From Methanoculleus methanifontis (GTDB lineage Archaea > Halobacteriota > Methanomicrobia > Methanomicrobiales > Methanoculleaceae), in contig NZ_VCYI01000003.1 in NCBI RefSeq assembly GCF_030464365.1, positions 124,001-188,000 of the forward strand: 64,000 bases of DNA, written 5' to 3'. Below the pieces are notes generated by a model, which saw nothing but the letters and a program-made list of their open reading frames with translations, did not search any database and was not told the origin of the DNA. The position numbers and the translations under genes were made by a program. Below, piece by piece: positions 56,579 to 64,000 of this stretch (position 1 is its first letter; every line of letters begins with the position of its first letter).

Positions 56579-57967
56579 ATGGCAGACGAAGACCAGACCA
56601 TTGTCCCCCCGGCCCCCCGCGGGGGGGAGGTCGTCAAATGGATAGGGCCCGCGATCATCTGGATGATCTCGGCCATCGCGACCGGGGAACTCCTCTTTAC
56701 CCCGCGGATCGCCTCGCTCTACGGTTACACTGTTCTCTGGACCATCATCCTTGCGATATTCCTCAAGGCGCTTCTCGCCCGCGAGATCGGGCGATACGCC
56801 GTCGTGACGGGAGGATCGCTTCTTCAGGGGATCAAGAACCTCCCCGGACCGAAGAACTGGGGGGTCTGGATTATCATACTCCCGCAATTCTTCGTTGCGG
56901 TCACGACTATCACCGGCATGGCAGGGGCCGCGAGTTCGGCGATCATCCTCGCCCTTCCCGGGGGGTTTGTGGTATGGGCAATCATATTCCTGCTGATCTC
57001 GCTCGTCCTGGTCTTCTTCGGGAGGTACAAAGGTGTCGAGAACGCCTCCATCGTGATGGCCATCGTCATCATCGTCGCCCTGGTGATCACCGCAGCCTTC
57101 GTCTTCCCCGGCGCCGAACCGCTCGCCGCCGGCCTGGTGCCGGCCCTCCCCCCCGACGTCGACTTCGCCGAACTCCTCCCCTGGATCGGGTTCATGATGT
57201 CGGGGGCCGCCGGCCTCATCTGGTACTCCTACTGGCTCACGGCCCGGGGTTACGGTTCCGCCTACTACACTGTTCACAGGCGGGGAGGGGAGGAGGCGGT
57301 CATCGAGGAAGAGGATCTGCCGGATATCGGGCACCTCTCTCCGACCGAGACCGGGCGGATACGCGACTGGATCCGGATCATGACCGTTTCCACGACCATC
57401 GCCTCGAGTATCGTCCTCATCCTGCTCATCGCGCTCCTCATCCTGGGCGCCGAACTCCTCCGGCCGCAGGGCCTCCTCCCCCAGGGGCCGGAGGTGACCG
57501 CAGTCCTCTCGGTGCTCCTCGGTGACGTCTGGGGGCCGCCGGGAGCCTGGCTGATGATCCTCGCTGCGTTCTTTGCCTTCTGGAGCACCATTGTCGCGAA
57601 TCTGGACGGCTGGACCAGGATGCTCGGCCAGGGATCGATCTTCATCGCCCGCCAGATGAAGGCGGCGGGACGATGGGTCTCGATGCGGTTCTACCGCTAC
57701 GTCTATCTTTTCGGCCTGATGGGAGCCCTGCCGCTCATTCTCATCGTCGTCAGGCCGGAGCCCGTGACCTTCCTCGGCATGGCGGGGATCGTCGAGGCGA
57801 TCCACATCCCGGTGGTCGCGTTTGCGACACTCTACCTGAACAGGCAGACACTTCCGCGGGAGTTCCGGCCATCCCTTTCTGTCACCATCCTGACCTTCGC
57901 TGTGGGTGTATTCTTTGCAGCCTTCTCGGTCTACTACATCTACATCGAGGTTCTGGGGCTGGCATGA
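56579..57967 (+). CDS. Nramp-family divalent metal transporter-like protein
   Basis: A 462-residue membrane protein with about eleven helices. The first helix region reads KWIGPAIIWMISAIATGELL, where Nramp helix 1 normally carries the metal-binding DPGN; here the corresponding residues are not DPGN, and the sixth-helix MPH motif is also not seen (MMSGAAGL instead). It thus looks like a divergent Nramp relative whose ion may differ or that may not move metal. A hydrophilic loop (about 235-265) is acidic (EEAVIEEEDLPD). Its own gene, preceded by a divergent gap with tRNA-His. Confidence 0.75.
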   Translation: MADEDQTIVPPAPRGGEVVKWIGPAIIWMISAIATGELLFTPRIASLYGYTVLWTIILAIFLKALLAREIGRYAVVTGGSLLQGIKNLPGPKNWGVWIIILPQFFVAVTTITGMAGAASSAIILALPGGFVVWAIIFLLISLVLVFFGRYKGVENASIVMAIVIIVALVITAAFVFPGAEPLAAGLVPALPPDVDFAELLPWIGFMMSGAAGLIWYSYWLTARGYGSAYYTVHRRGGEEAVIEEEDLPDIGHLSPTETGRIRDWIRIMTVSTTIASSIVLILLIALLILGAELLRPQGLLPQGPEVTAVLSVLLGDVWGPPGAWLMILAAFFAFWSTIVANLDGWTRMLGQGSIFIARQMKAAGRWVSMRFYRYVYLFGLMGALPLILIVVRPEPVTFLGMAGIVEAIHIPVVAFATLYLNRQTLPREFRPSLSVTILTFAVGVFFAAFSVYYIYIEVLGLA

Positions 57968-58092
57968 AGGGGACGGCGTTCACCAGTGCCGGCCTCCCGG
58001 GAGCCGTGGAGAGTATGCCCGCCCGGCGTGCGGCACCTTCTTTACGCCCGGGAAGAGGGGGGTGCGCCCCGGCAAGGGGGGGAGACGATGGG

Positions 58093-58356
58093 ATGAAGCT
58101 CGATCTGAAAGCGTTTGCCCTCGCAGGAGGGCTCTTCTGGGGATTAGGCATAGTTTTCCTGACCTGGTGGCTGCTTCTCACGCGGGATAAACGGGGAAGG
58201 GGCAACCGGTATGGAGAACTCATCGGCCGGATATACCCTGGATACCGCGTCAGCCCGAAAGGGAGCGTCATCGGACTATTCTGGGGGTTCATCGACGGGT
58301 TCGCAGCTGCAGGCATCTTCGGGCTGCTCTACAACCATTTCGCAAAAAAAACGTGA
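58093..58356 (+). CDS. Small membrane protein, holin-like
   Basis: An 87-residue protein with two helices (FALAGGLFWGLGIVFLTWWL and SVIGLFWGFIDGFAAAGIFG) joined by a basic loop (TRDKRGRGNRYGELIGRIYPG). Such sequences are annotated as bacteriophage-holin-type in many methanogen genomes but occur outside prophage and probably are ordinary small membrane proteins. ATG 58093 is used. No lysis partner is near. Confidence 0.65.
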   Translation: MKLDLKAFALAGGLFWGLGIVFLTWWLLLTRDKRGRGNRYGELIGRIYPGYRVSPKGSVIGLFWGFIDGFAAAGIFGLLYNHFAKKT

Positions 58357-58515
58357 CTCCAGGCGTCCCGGGAAACTGCCCGCTTCGACGCCTCCCGCGG
58401 TTGGAGCAGGGTGCCTCCATGCACCCCGGACCCCTGTCTCCGCCAGGTGTCACAGTCCCTTTAGCGGTAGCGTCACCGATCTGGAGCGTGTGGTGCCGGA
58501 TCTCAGCCCCACCGG

Positions 58516-58528
58516 TATATTTTAAATA
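58516..58528 (+). promoter_or_regulatory. TATA box of the LLM-LLM-GH15 operon
   Basis: TATATTTTAAATA at 58516-58528 is a strong BoxA in a GC-rich region, predicting a start near 58547 and a 40-base leader before ATG 58587. Confidence 0.65.
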
Positions 58529-58586
58529 CCCGGGAACCCTGTCTGGCTGCGGTTCACAGGAGGAGAACCGGCATCGAGGCGGTATT

Positions 58587-59582
58587 ATGGCAGAACCAGG
58601 GCTGACGATAGGGTATCACGCATCGCACGAGCAGTTTCCCCCTAGCTCGTTGCTGCACCTCGCACAACGCGCTGAGAACGCCGGGTTCCAGAGCATGCTC
58701 TCGTCGGATCACTTCAACCCCTGGATCCCCGCCCAGGGGGAGAGCGGGTTTTCGTGGTCGTGGCTCGGTGCGGCGATGCAGGCGACCTCGCTCTCCGCAG
58801 GCGTCGTCTGTGCGCCCGTGCAGCGCTACCACCCCGCCATCGCCGCACAGGCGGCAGCGACCCTTGCGGAGATGTTCCCCGGCAGGTTCTTCGTCGCCGT
58901 CGGGAGCGGCCAGCTCCTCAACGAGGGGATCACGGGCGATCCCTGGCCCCCAAAAGAGGGGCGCAACGAGCGGCTGCTCGAGGCCGCGACGATCATGCGC
59001 AGGCTCTGGGCGGGCGAGACCGTGACGACCGCAGGCCTGATACGCACCGTCGAGGCGCACCTCTACACCCGTCCTGCCGAACCGCCAGCGCTGATAGGGG
59101 CCGCCTTATCCCCCGAAACGGCCGAGTGGTTGGGGGGGTGGGTGGACGGCCTCATCACCACCGCAAGACCCGAGAAGCAACTCCGCAAGGTCGTGGAGGC
59201 GTTCCACCGCGGCGGCGGGGAGGGGAAACCGCTCTACCTGAAAGTCGACCTCTCCTACGCCCGGGCTCATGAAGAGGCCGTAGAGGGAGCGCACGACCAA
59301 TGGCGCGCAAACATCCTCTCCGGGCCGGTGCTGGAGAATCTCCGGACGCCCGAGCAGCTCGACGCGGCCGCGGAGTTTATCACCGCAGAAGAGGTCTCCG
59401 CCGAGGTGCGCACCTCGGCGGATCTTGACGAGCACATCGAGTGGCTGAAGACCGACATCGAGCTCGGGTTCACCCGGCTGTACCTCCATAACGTCAACCG
59501 GGAACAGGAGGCGTTCATCGAGGACTTCGGCAGGGAGGTGCTGCCGGCCCTGACCCGACCGGCCCCTCTTCCGGTTGCATGA
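58587..59582 (+). CDS. LLM-class flavin/F420-dependent oxidoreductase, copy 1
   Basis: A 331-residue (beta/alpha)8 luciferase-like monooxygenase relative. It opens LTIGYHASHEQFPPSSLLHL with the aligned His-Glu pair, and has GESGFSWSWLGAAMQATSL, FFVAVGSGQLLNEGITGDPW and a TARPEKQLRKVVEAFHRGGG tail. This subgroup (TIGR03557/TIGR03885-type) binds F420 or a flavin. Downstream at 37 bases is a second member, then a GH15 gene, and the promoter BoxA precedes all three. Confidence 0.87.
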   Translation: MAEPGLTIGYHASHEQFPPSSLLHLAQRAENAGFQSMLSSDHFNPWIPAQGESGFSWSWLGAAMQATSLSAGVVCAPVQRYHPAIAAQAAATLAEMFPGRFFVAVGSGQLLNEGITGDPWPPKEGRNERLLEAATIMRRLWAGETVTTAGLIRTVEAHLYTRPAEPPALIGAALSPETAEWLGGWVDGLITTARPEKQLRKVVEAFHRGGGEGKPLYLKVDLSYARAHEEAVEGAHDQWRANILSGPVLENLRTPEQLDAAAEFITAEEVSAEVRTSADLDEHIEWLKTDIELGFTRLYLHNVNREQEAFIEDFGREVLPALTRPAPLPVA

Positions 59583-59619
59583 CGGGCGGGACGTCAGGAG
59601 TGTAACCGGAGGTTCAGGT

Positions 59620-60591
59620 ATGGATAGGAACAGAATCGGCTACTACGCTTCCCACGAGCAGTTCGGACCGGGGGAGCTGCTCGAGCACGTGAAAGCGGCA
59701 GAGTCCGCGGGGTTCCACTCGGTGCTCTCCTCGGAGCACTTCCACCCCTGGAGCGAGAGGCAGGGGGAGAGCGGGTTTGCCTGGTCGTGGCTCGGTGCGG
59801 CAATGCACGCCACGAAGAAGATGCCGTTCGGGGTCATCACTGCCCCGGGCTATCGTTACCACCCGGCAGTCGTCGCTCATGCGGCCGCAACGCTCGCCGT
59901 GATGTTCCCGGGCCGGTTCTGGGTAAGCATCGGGAGCGGCGAACTGCTCAACGAGGGGATTATCGGCGAACGCTGGCCCGGGCGGGGAGAGCGCAACGAC
60001 CGGCTGCTCCAGTGCGCCGGCGTGATGCGCGACCTCTGGGCGGGGGAGAGCGTGACCCGCGACGGCCCTGTCAGGGTCGAGAGAGCCCGGCTCTACACCC
60101 GACCCCCGGAGCCCCCGCTCCTCCTGGCGGCGGCGAACGCCTGCAGCACCGCAGAATGGGTCGGTGGGTGGGCGGACGGCCTCATCACCCTGGCGAAGCC
60201 GCTCTGCCGGCTCGCGGAGATCATCGACCTCTTCCGCAGGGGCGGGGGAGAAGGAAAACCAGTGTACCTCAAACTGGATATCGCCTACGGGCGGGACGAC
60301 GAGGAGGCGCTCCAGGGGGCGCACGACCAGTGGCGGAACATGATGGTCGGCGGCGGGCTCATCACCGAGCTCAGGACGCCGCGGGAGTTCGACGCTGCAG
60401 GCGAGTTTGTCAGGGACAAAGACCTCCAGGAGAGGTTCCTGATCTCGGCAGACCTCGACCGGCACATCGAGCGGCTGCAGGAGTTCCTTGATCTCGGGAT
60501 AGACCGGATCTACCTCCATAACGTGACGAACGACCAGACCGCGTTCATCGAGGACTTCGGGCGCGAGGTTCTCCCCGCGGTCGGCAGGTGA
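59620..60591 (+). CDS. LLM-class flavin/F420-dependent oxidoreductase, copy 2
   Basis: A 323-residue second LLM-family oxidoreductase, start ATG 59620 (MDRNRIGYYASHEQFGPG). It shares with copy 1 the phrases YASHEQF-, GESGFAWSWLGAAMHATKK, FWVSIGSGELLNEGIIGERW and the C-terminal IEDFGREVLPA. The two are tandem duplicates that diverged before their operon with GH15 was fixed. The stop is 4 bases before the GH15 ATG. Confidence 0.87.
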   Translation: MDRNRIGYYASHEQFGPGELLEHVKAAESAGFHSVLSSEHFHPWSERQGESGFAWSWLGAAMHATKKMPFGVITAPGYRYHPAVVAHAAATLAVMFPGRFWVSIGSGELLNEGIIGERWPGRGERNDRLLQCAGVMRDLWAGESVTRDGPVRVERARLYTRPPEPPLLLAAANACSTAEWVGGWADGLITLAKPLCRLAEIIDLFRRGGGEGKPVYLKLDIAYGRDDEEALQGAHDQWRNMMVGGGLITELRTPREFDAAGEFVRDKDLQERFLISADLDRHIERLQEFLDLGIDRIYLHNVTNDQTAFIEDFGREVLPAVGR

Positions 60592-60595
60592 TACG

Positions 60596-62512
60596 ATGCA
60601 GAAGAACGGCTACAAACCTATCAGCGACTATGCCGTCATCGGGAACCTCCGGACAGCAGCACTCGTCGGGACGGACGGCTCGATCGACTGGTGCTGTTTC
60701 CCCTACCTCGACAGGACAAGTGTCTTCGCCGCCCTGCTCGATGCCCGGCGGGGCGGCAGGTTCAGGGTCTCGGTCCCGGGGATAGAACGCGGGCGGCAAT
60801 GGTATGTCGAGAATACCAACATCCTCAAGACGGAGTTCTCCGGCGACGCGGGGACACTCGTGGTGACCGATCTGATGCCGCTCTCCGGGGATATCGAGGG
60901 GCGCGCAGGCTCGTTCGCCCCGCCAGAACTCTACCGCATCCTCGAGTGCAACCGGGGAAGCGTGGAGGCGGCGGTCGAGTGGTCGCCCCGGTTCGACTAC
61001 GCCCGGGGGATGACCGGGGTCTCGCGGATCCCACGCGGCTGGCTCGCGACCGACGGGAGAGACGACATGACCCTCTTCGGCCTCGAAGGTGCCGGGGAGA
61101 TCGAGGAAGAAGAGGGAGGGCATACCCTCCGGGCGGAGATCCCGATGCAGGAAGGCGACCGGTGCGTCCTGATAGCCCGGTGGGGAACCGAAGACCTGAC
61201 CTACGTCCCTGACAGGGCGGAGTCGGTGGAAGAGGAAACGACGGAGGTCTGGCGGACGTGGGCGCACAGGAACGGGGCCGCCCGCGCAGAGGAGTGGGCG
61301 GGTGGCCTGCTCCCGCTCCTCGTCCGATCCGAGCTCGCTCTCAAACTGCTGACGAACACGGCGACGGGTGCGATCGCCGCCGCACCGACGACATCGCTCC
61401 CCGAGGATATCGGTGGCGTGCGGAACTGGGACTACCGGTTCTCCTGGATCCGGGACTCGGCCATGACGGCGCAGGCGCTGATCGCTCTCGGGCACGAAAA
61501 AGAGGCGATCGAACTCCTCGCCTGGATGGAACGGGTCTCGGAGATGCATGCTGGGGAAGGGCCGGGGCTCCGTCTCATGTACAGCATCCACGGGTGGACC
61601 GACCTCGATGAAGAGGAACTCCCCCATCTCGAGGGATACCGGGGCTCGCGCCCGGTCAGGATCGGGAACGAAGCCGCCACCCAGCTCCAGCTCGAGATCT
61701 ATGGCGAACTCCTCAACACCGCGTACGAGCTCGTCCGGCGGGGATACAAACTCCCGGAGAAGGAGATGGCGTTCCTCTCCAGGGTTGCAGATGAGGCATG
61801 CACCCTCTGGAAAGAGCCCGACCACGGGATCTGGGAGATCCGGGGCGAGCAGCGTCACTATGTCTACTCGAAGGTGATGCTCTGGGTGGCGCTCGACCGG
61901 GCGGTCCACCTTGCCGATCGGTACGGCCTCCGGGGGAACCGGGATCGATGGGTGCGGGGTGCTGCGGCGCTCAGACAGCAGATCCTTGAGCAGGGTTACG
62001 ATGCGGAAGCAGGCGCTTTCGTCCAGTCCTACGGGTCAAAAGACCTCGATGCTGTCAACCTCCGTATCGCGCTGCTCGAGTTCCTCCCCTTCGATGACGA
62101 GCGGATCCAGGGGACGATTGATGCGACAATAGAGGGGCTGATGGAGAACGATCTTGTCTACCGTTACCGGGTGGACGATGGTCTCCCGGGTGAGGAGGGA
62201 GCGTTCGGGCTCTGCACGTTCTGGCTCATCGACTGCCTCGCGCTCTCCGGCCGGATCGAGGAGGCACGATCGCTTTTTGAGCGGATGGCAAACCGCGCGA
62301 ACCACGCGGGCCTCTACCCCGAGCAGTTTGATCCGGCGACAGGAGAGTTCCTCGGGAACTTCCCCCAGGCATTCACGCATATCGGCCTTGTCAACAGCGC
62401 CCTCTACCTTGCATACGCCGAAGGAAGACCGATTCCGGGACACTCTCTCATTGGGACGCCGGAGCACCGTGCGGAACTCGAGACGAGACGCATCGGAGAG
62501 GTGCTGCATTGA
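60596..62512 (+). CDS. Glycoside hydrolase family 15 protein (glucoamylase/trehalase type), copy 2
   Basis: A 638-residue GH15 paralog of the gene at 3645-5561, the same length and same signature order: SDYAVIGNLRTAALVGTDGS, IDWCCFPYLDRTSVFA, GGVRNWDYRFSWIRDSAMT, EQFDPATGEFLGNFPQAFTH. It is 4 bases behind an LLM oxidoreductase pair, a linkage that suggests sugar lactone or aldehyde oxidation coupled to glucan or trehalose breakdown. Start ATG 60596 (MQKNGYKPISDYA) is well supported by overlap spacing. Confidence 0.9.
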   Translation: MQKNGYKPISDYAVIGNLRTAALVGTDGSIDWCCFPYLDRTSVFAALLDARRGGRFRVSVPGIERGRQWYVENTNILKTEFSGDAGTLVVTDLMPLSGDIEGRAGSFAPPELYRILECNRGSVEAAVEWSPRFDYARGMTGVSRIPRGWLATDGRDDMTLFGLEGAGEIEEEEGGHTLRAEIPMQEGDRCVLIARWGTEDLTYVPDRAESVEEETTEVWRTWAHRNGAARAEEWAGGLLPLLVRSELALKLLTNTATGAIAAAPTTSLPEDIGGVRNWDYRFSWIRDSAMTAQALIALGHEKEAIELLAWMERVSEMHAGEGPGLRLMYSIHGWTDLDEEELPHLEGYRGSRPVRIGNEAATQLQLEIYGELLNTAYELVRRGYKLPEKEMAFLSRVADEACTLWKEPDHGIWEIRGEQRHYVYSKVMLWVALDRAVHLADRYGLRGNRDRWVRGAAALRQQILEQGYDAEAGAFVQSYGSKDLDAVNLRIALLEFLPFDDERIQGTIDATIEGLMENDLVYRYRVDDGLPGEEGAFGLCTFWLIDCLALSGRIEEARSLFERMANRANHAGLYPEQFDPATGEFLGNFPQAFTHIGLVNSALYLAYAEGRPIPGHSLIGTPEHRAELETRRIGEVLH

Positions 62513-62598
62513 GGAAATGAACTGTCCGCCCGGCAAGACTTCGAAAAACTTCGTCGTTAACGCCAGGTATAATTATCCGGCACACCATACCGCACATC

Positions 62599-63906
62599 AT
62601 GAACAGAAGGGTTAGCGGCCTGCTGCTCCTCGCAGGCTTCATCATGATCGGCTGCATCGCTGCCGGGTGCACCGATATGCCGACGACGTCCGGGCAGCCG
62701 GCTCCTCCCGCCGGGCAGGAAACCCCGGATCCCGGGCTGGCGGCAGAAGGCGCCGGCAACGTCTCGGCAGGGAACAACCGGTTCGCGGCCGACCTCTACC
62801 GGCACCTCGCAAGCGACCCGGGATCCGCGGGCAAAAACATCTTCTTCTCGCCCTACAGCATCTCCTCGGCCCTCGCGATCACTTACGAGGGCGCCCGGGG
62901 CACGACCGCCGACGAGATCGGGTCGGTGCTCCACCTGCCACAGAACGAGACTCTCCGGCGTGCAGGGTTTGCCGGGCTTGATGCCGTCCTGAACAGCGGG
63001 GACGAGAATTACTCCCTCCGAACCGCAAACGCTCTCTGGGCAGAGGAGACCTGCCCGTTCCTCCCGGGTTACATCGATACGGCCGCCCGGTGGTACGGGG
63101 CGAACGTAACAAACCTTGACTTCGTCAACGACTCCGAAGCATCGCGGCAGACGATCAACCGCTGGGTGGAGGAGAAGACCGAGGATCGGATCCGCGACCT
63201 CCTCCCCGCCGGTTCGATCGACTCCATGACCCGGCTCGTGATCACGAACGCGATCTACTTCAAGGGCACCTGGGTCAAGCAGTTCGACCCCGCCGAGACG
63301 ACCGAGGAGGAGTTCCGGGTCGCTCCGGGGGAGACGGTGCGGGTTCCGATGATGCACCGGACAGATGAGGACGCAATCTACGGGTACGCGGAGACCGGGA
63401 CCCTCCAGGCGCTCAGGATGCCGTATGCGCACGCCGACGGAACGGAACTCTCGATGCTCGTCCTCCTTCCGCGGGAAGACAACCTGACGGCGGCAGAGGA
63501 GGCGCTGGATGCGGAGACGCTCGTGGACCTCCGGAAAACGCTCGCCGACCAGCGCGTCAGGGTCGTCTTCCCGAAGTTCACGCTTGAGACGACGTACAGC
63601 CTCCCGCAGGTGCTCGCAGCGATGGGGATGCCGACGGCTTTTTCCGATGCAGCCGACTTCTCGGGGATGGACGGGACAGAGGATCTCTTCATCAGCGACG
63701 TCGTCCATAAGGCCTTCGTCGACGTGAACGAGGAGGGTACCGAGGCTGCGGCGGCGACCGGCGTCGTCATGAATCTGGCGAGCGCACCCATGGAAGACCG
63801 GACACCCGTCTTCCGGGCGGATCATCCGTTCGTCTTCCTCATCGTCGAGGAGGATTCCGGCACGATCCTCTTTGCAGGACGGGTCGCGAACCCGGAGAGC
63901 GCGTAA
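62599..63906 (+). CDS. Serpin-family protease inhibitor, lipoprotein
   Basis: A 435-residue serpin exported as a lipoprotein: hydrophobic signal LLLLAGFIMIGCIAAGC with the lipobox cysteine near residue 25, then a disordered Pro/Gly/Ala linker (SGQPAPPAGQETPDPGLA). The serpin fold shows NIFFSPYSISSALAITYEGA, ITNAIYFKGTWVKQF and the inhibitory hinge NEEGTEAAAATGVV. Aligning the hinge with antitrypsin puts Ala-Ser at P1-P1', favouring elastase- or subtilisin-like targets. Serpins are rare in archaea; Methanosarcina and Pyrobaculum have others. It converges with a gene at the window end. Confidence 0.92.
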   Translation: MNRRVSGLLLLAGFIMIGCIAAGCTDMPTTSGQPAPPAGQETPDPGLAAEGAGNVSAGNNRFAADLYRHLASDPGSAGKNIFFSPYSISSALAITYEGARGTTADEIGSVLHLPQNETLRRAGFAGLDAVLNSGDENYSLRTANALWAEETCPFLPGYIDTAARWYGANVTNLDFVNDSEASRQTINRWVEEKTEDRIRDLLPAGSIDSMTRLVITNAIYFKGTWVKQFDPAETTEEEFRVAPGETVRVPMMHRTDEDAIYGYAETGTLQALRMPYAHADGTELSMLVLLPREDNLTAAEEALDAETLVDLRKTLADQRVRVVFPKFTLETTYSLPQVLAAMGMPTAFSDAADFSGMDGTEDLFISDVVHKAFVDVNEEGTEAAAATGVVMNLASAPMEDRTPVFRADHPFVFLIVEEDSGTILFAGRVANPESA

Positions 63907-63932
63907 GGAGGCGGCGGCGACCGGCCGCCCCC

Positions 63933-64000
63933 TCACGCCTCATTAAGCCGCTCGACGATCGTCTTCTGCATGTAACCGATGAGCGGCATATCCGAGCCGA
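63933..64000 (-). CDS. Unidentified protein, C-terminal end only (continues past window)
   Basis: The minus strand ending at TGA 63933-63935 reads SDMPLIGYMQKTIVERLNEA. It is in a good coding frame and convergent with the serpin gene, 26 bases from its stop, but 22 residues are too few to name a family. Confidence 0.5.
   Translation of the reverse strand, partial: GSDMPLIGYMQKTIVERLNEA

Overview
The window reads as chromosome of a high-GC hydrogenotrophic methanogen of the Methanomicrobiales, probably Methanoculleus-like (the genus is inferred from gene content and base composition, not tested). Archaeal markers include TFB, Gar1, SRP19, ribosomal proteins S6e and S8e, aIF5B/IF-2, RIO2 kinase, archaeal CCA-adding enzyme, cupin-type phosphoglucose isomerase and DUF460 and DUF2240 proteins. 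Methanogen markers are an NrpR nitrogen-sensing domain, HypB, an F420-hydrogenase-beta-like subunit and F420-type LLM oxidoreductases. Promoters carry archaeal TATA boxes. Genes are dense, with many 4-base overlaps. No CRISPR array, rRNA operon or intact insertion sequence is visible.

Layout. 1-9.5 kb: tail of a beta-propeller protein, P-type cation ATPase, a GH15 glycosidase, cupin, HicB/HicA pair, a peptide-modifying-type radical SAM protein with a small Cys-pair protein downstream, flavin reductase beside a decayed DUF475 membrane gene, CBS protein. 9.5-12.3 kb: four consecutive YbhB/YbcL (PEBP-like) genes, two of them degenerate at the ligand motif, then a phosphoribosyltransferase. 12.5-15 kb: RNase HI, TrmO-like, Mrp/NBP35. 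15-21 kb: a nitrogen block of glnA divergent from a four-gene split glutamate synthase whose last gene is FrhB-like. 21-26.3 kb: methyltransferase, His-rich AbrB protein, ABC exporter, frameshifted membrane gene, CCA transferase, RNA phosphodiesterase. 26.5-31.4 kb: glutaredoxin-like gene without a standard start codon, class III ribonucleotide reductase interrupted by an intein and lacking the usual C-terminal glycyl-radical segment, and a stand-alone NrpR domain.

31.3-45 kb: TrmB regulator, secreted COG1361 protein, phosphoglucose isomerase, a 199-bp element with terminal inverted repeats, TtuA, RIO2-DUF460-ThiL operon, membrane protease and acyltransferase, a C_GCAxxG_C_C gene with an in-frame ochre, and two secreted proteins (beta-propeller, CotH). 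45-56.4 kb: information-processing genes (tRNA-Ala with a duplicated 3' half, TFB-Gar1, PHP-SRP19, HypB, S8e, S6e, IF-2, tRNA-His) plus a 5'-nucleotidase, a second TrmO and a radical SAM protein; a 3 x 60-bp tandem array lies upstream of tRNA-His. 56.5-64 kb: Nramp transporter, holin-like protein, an operon of two LLM flavin oxidoreductases and a second GH15 enzyme, and a serpin lipoprotein.

How the genes work together. GlnA, the F420-type glutamate synthase and NrpR point to ammonium assimilation tied to the F420 pool. The glutaredoxin-RNR pair supplies deoxynucleotides anaerobically. The most unusual items are the F420-type glutamate synthase, the NrdD without glycyl-radical tail, the decaying PEBP array, the LLM-LLM-GH15 operon and several short repeat families in intergenic DNA.
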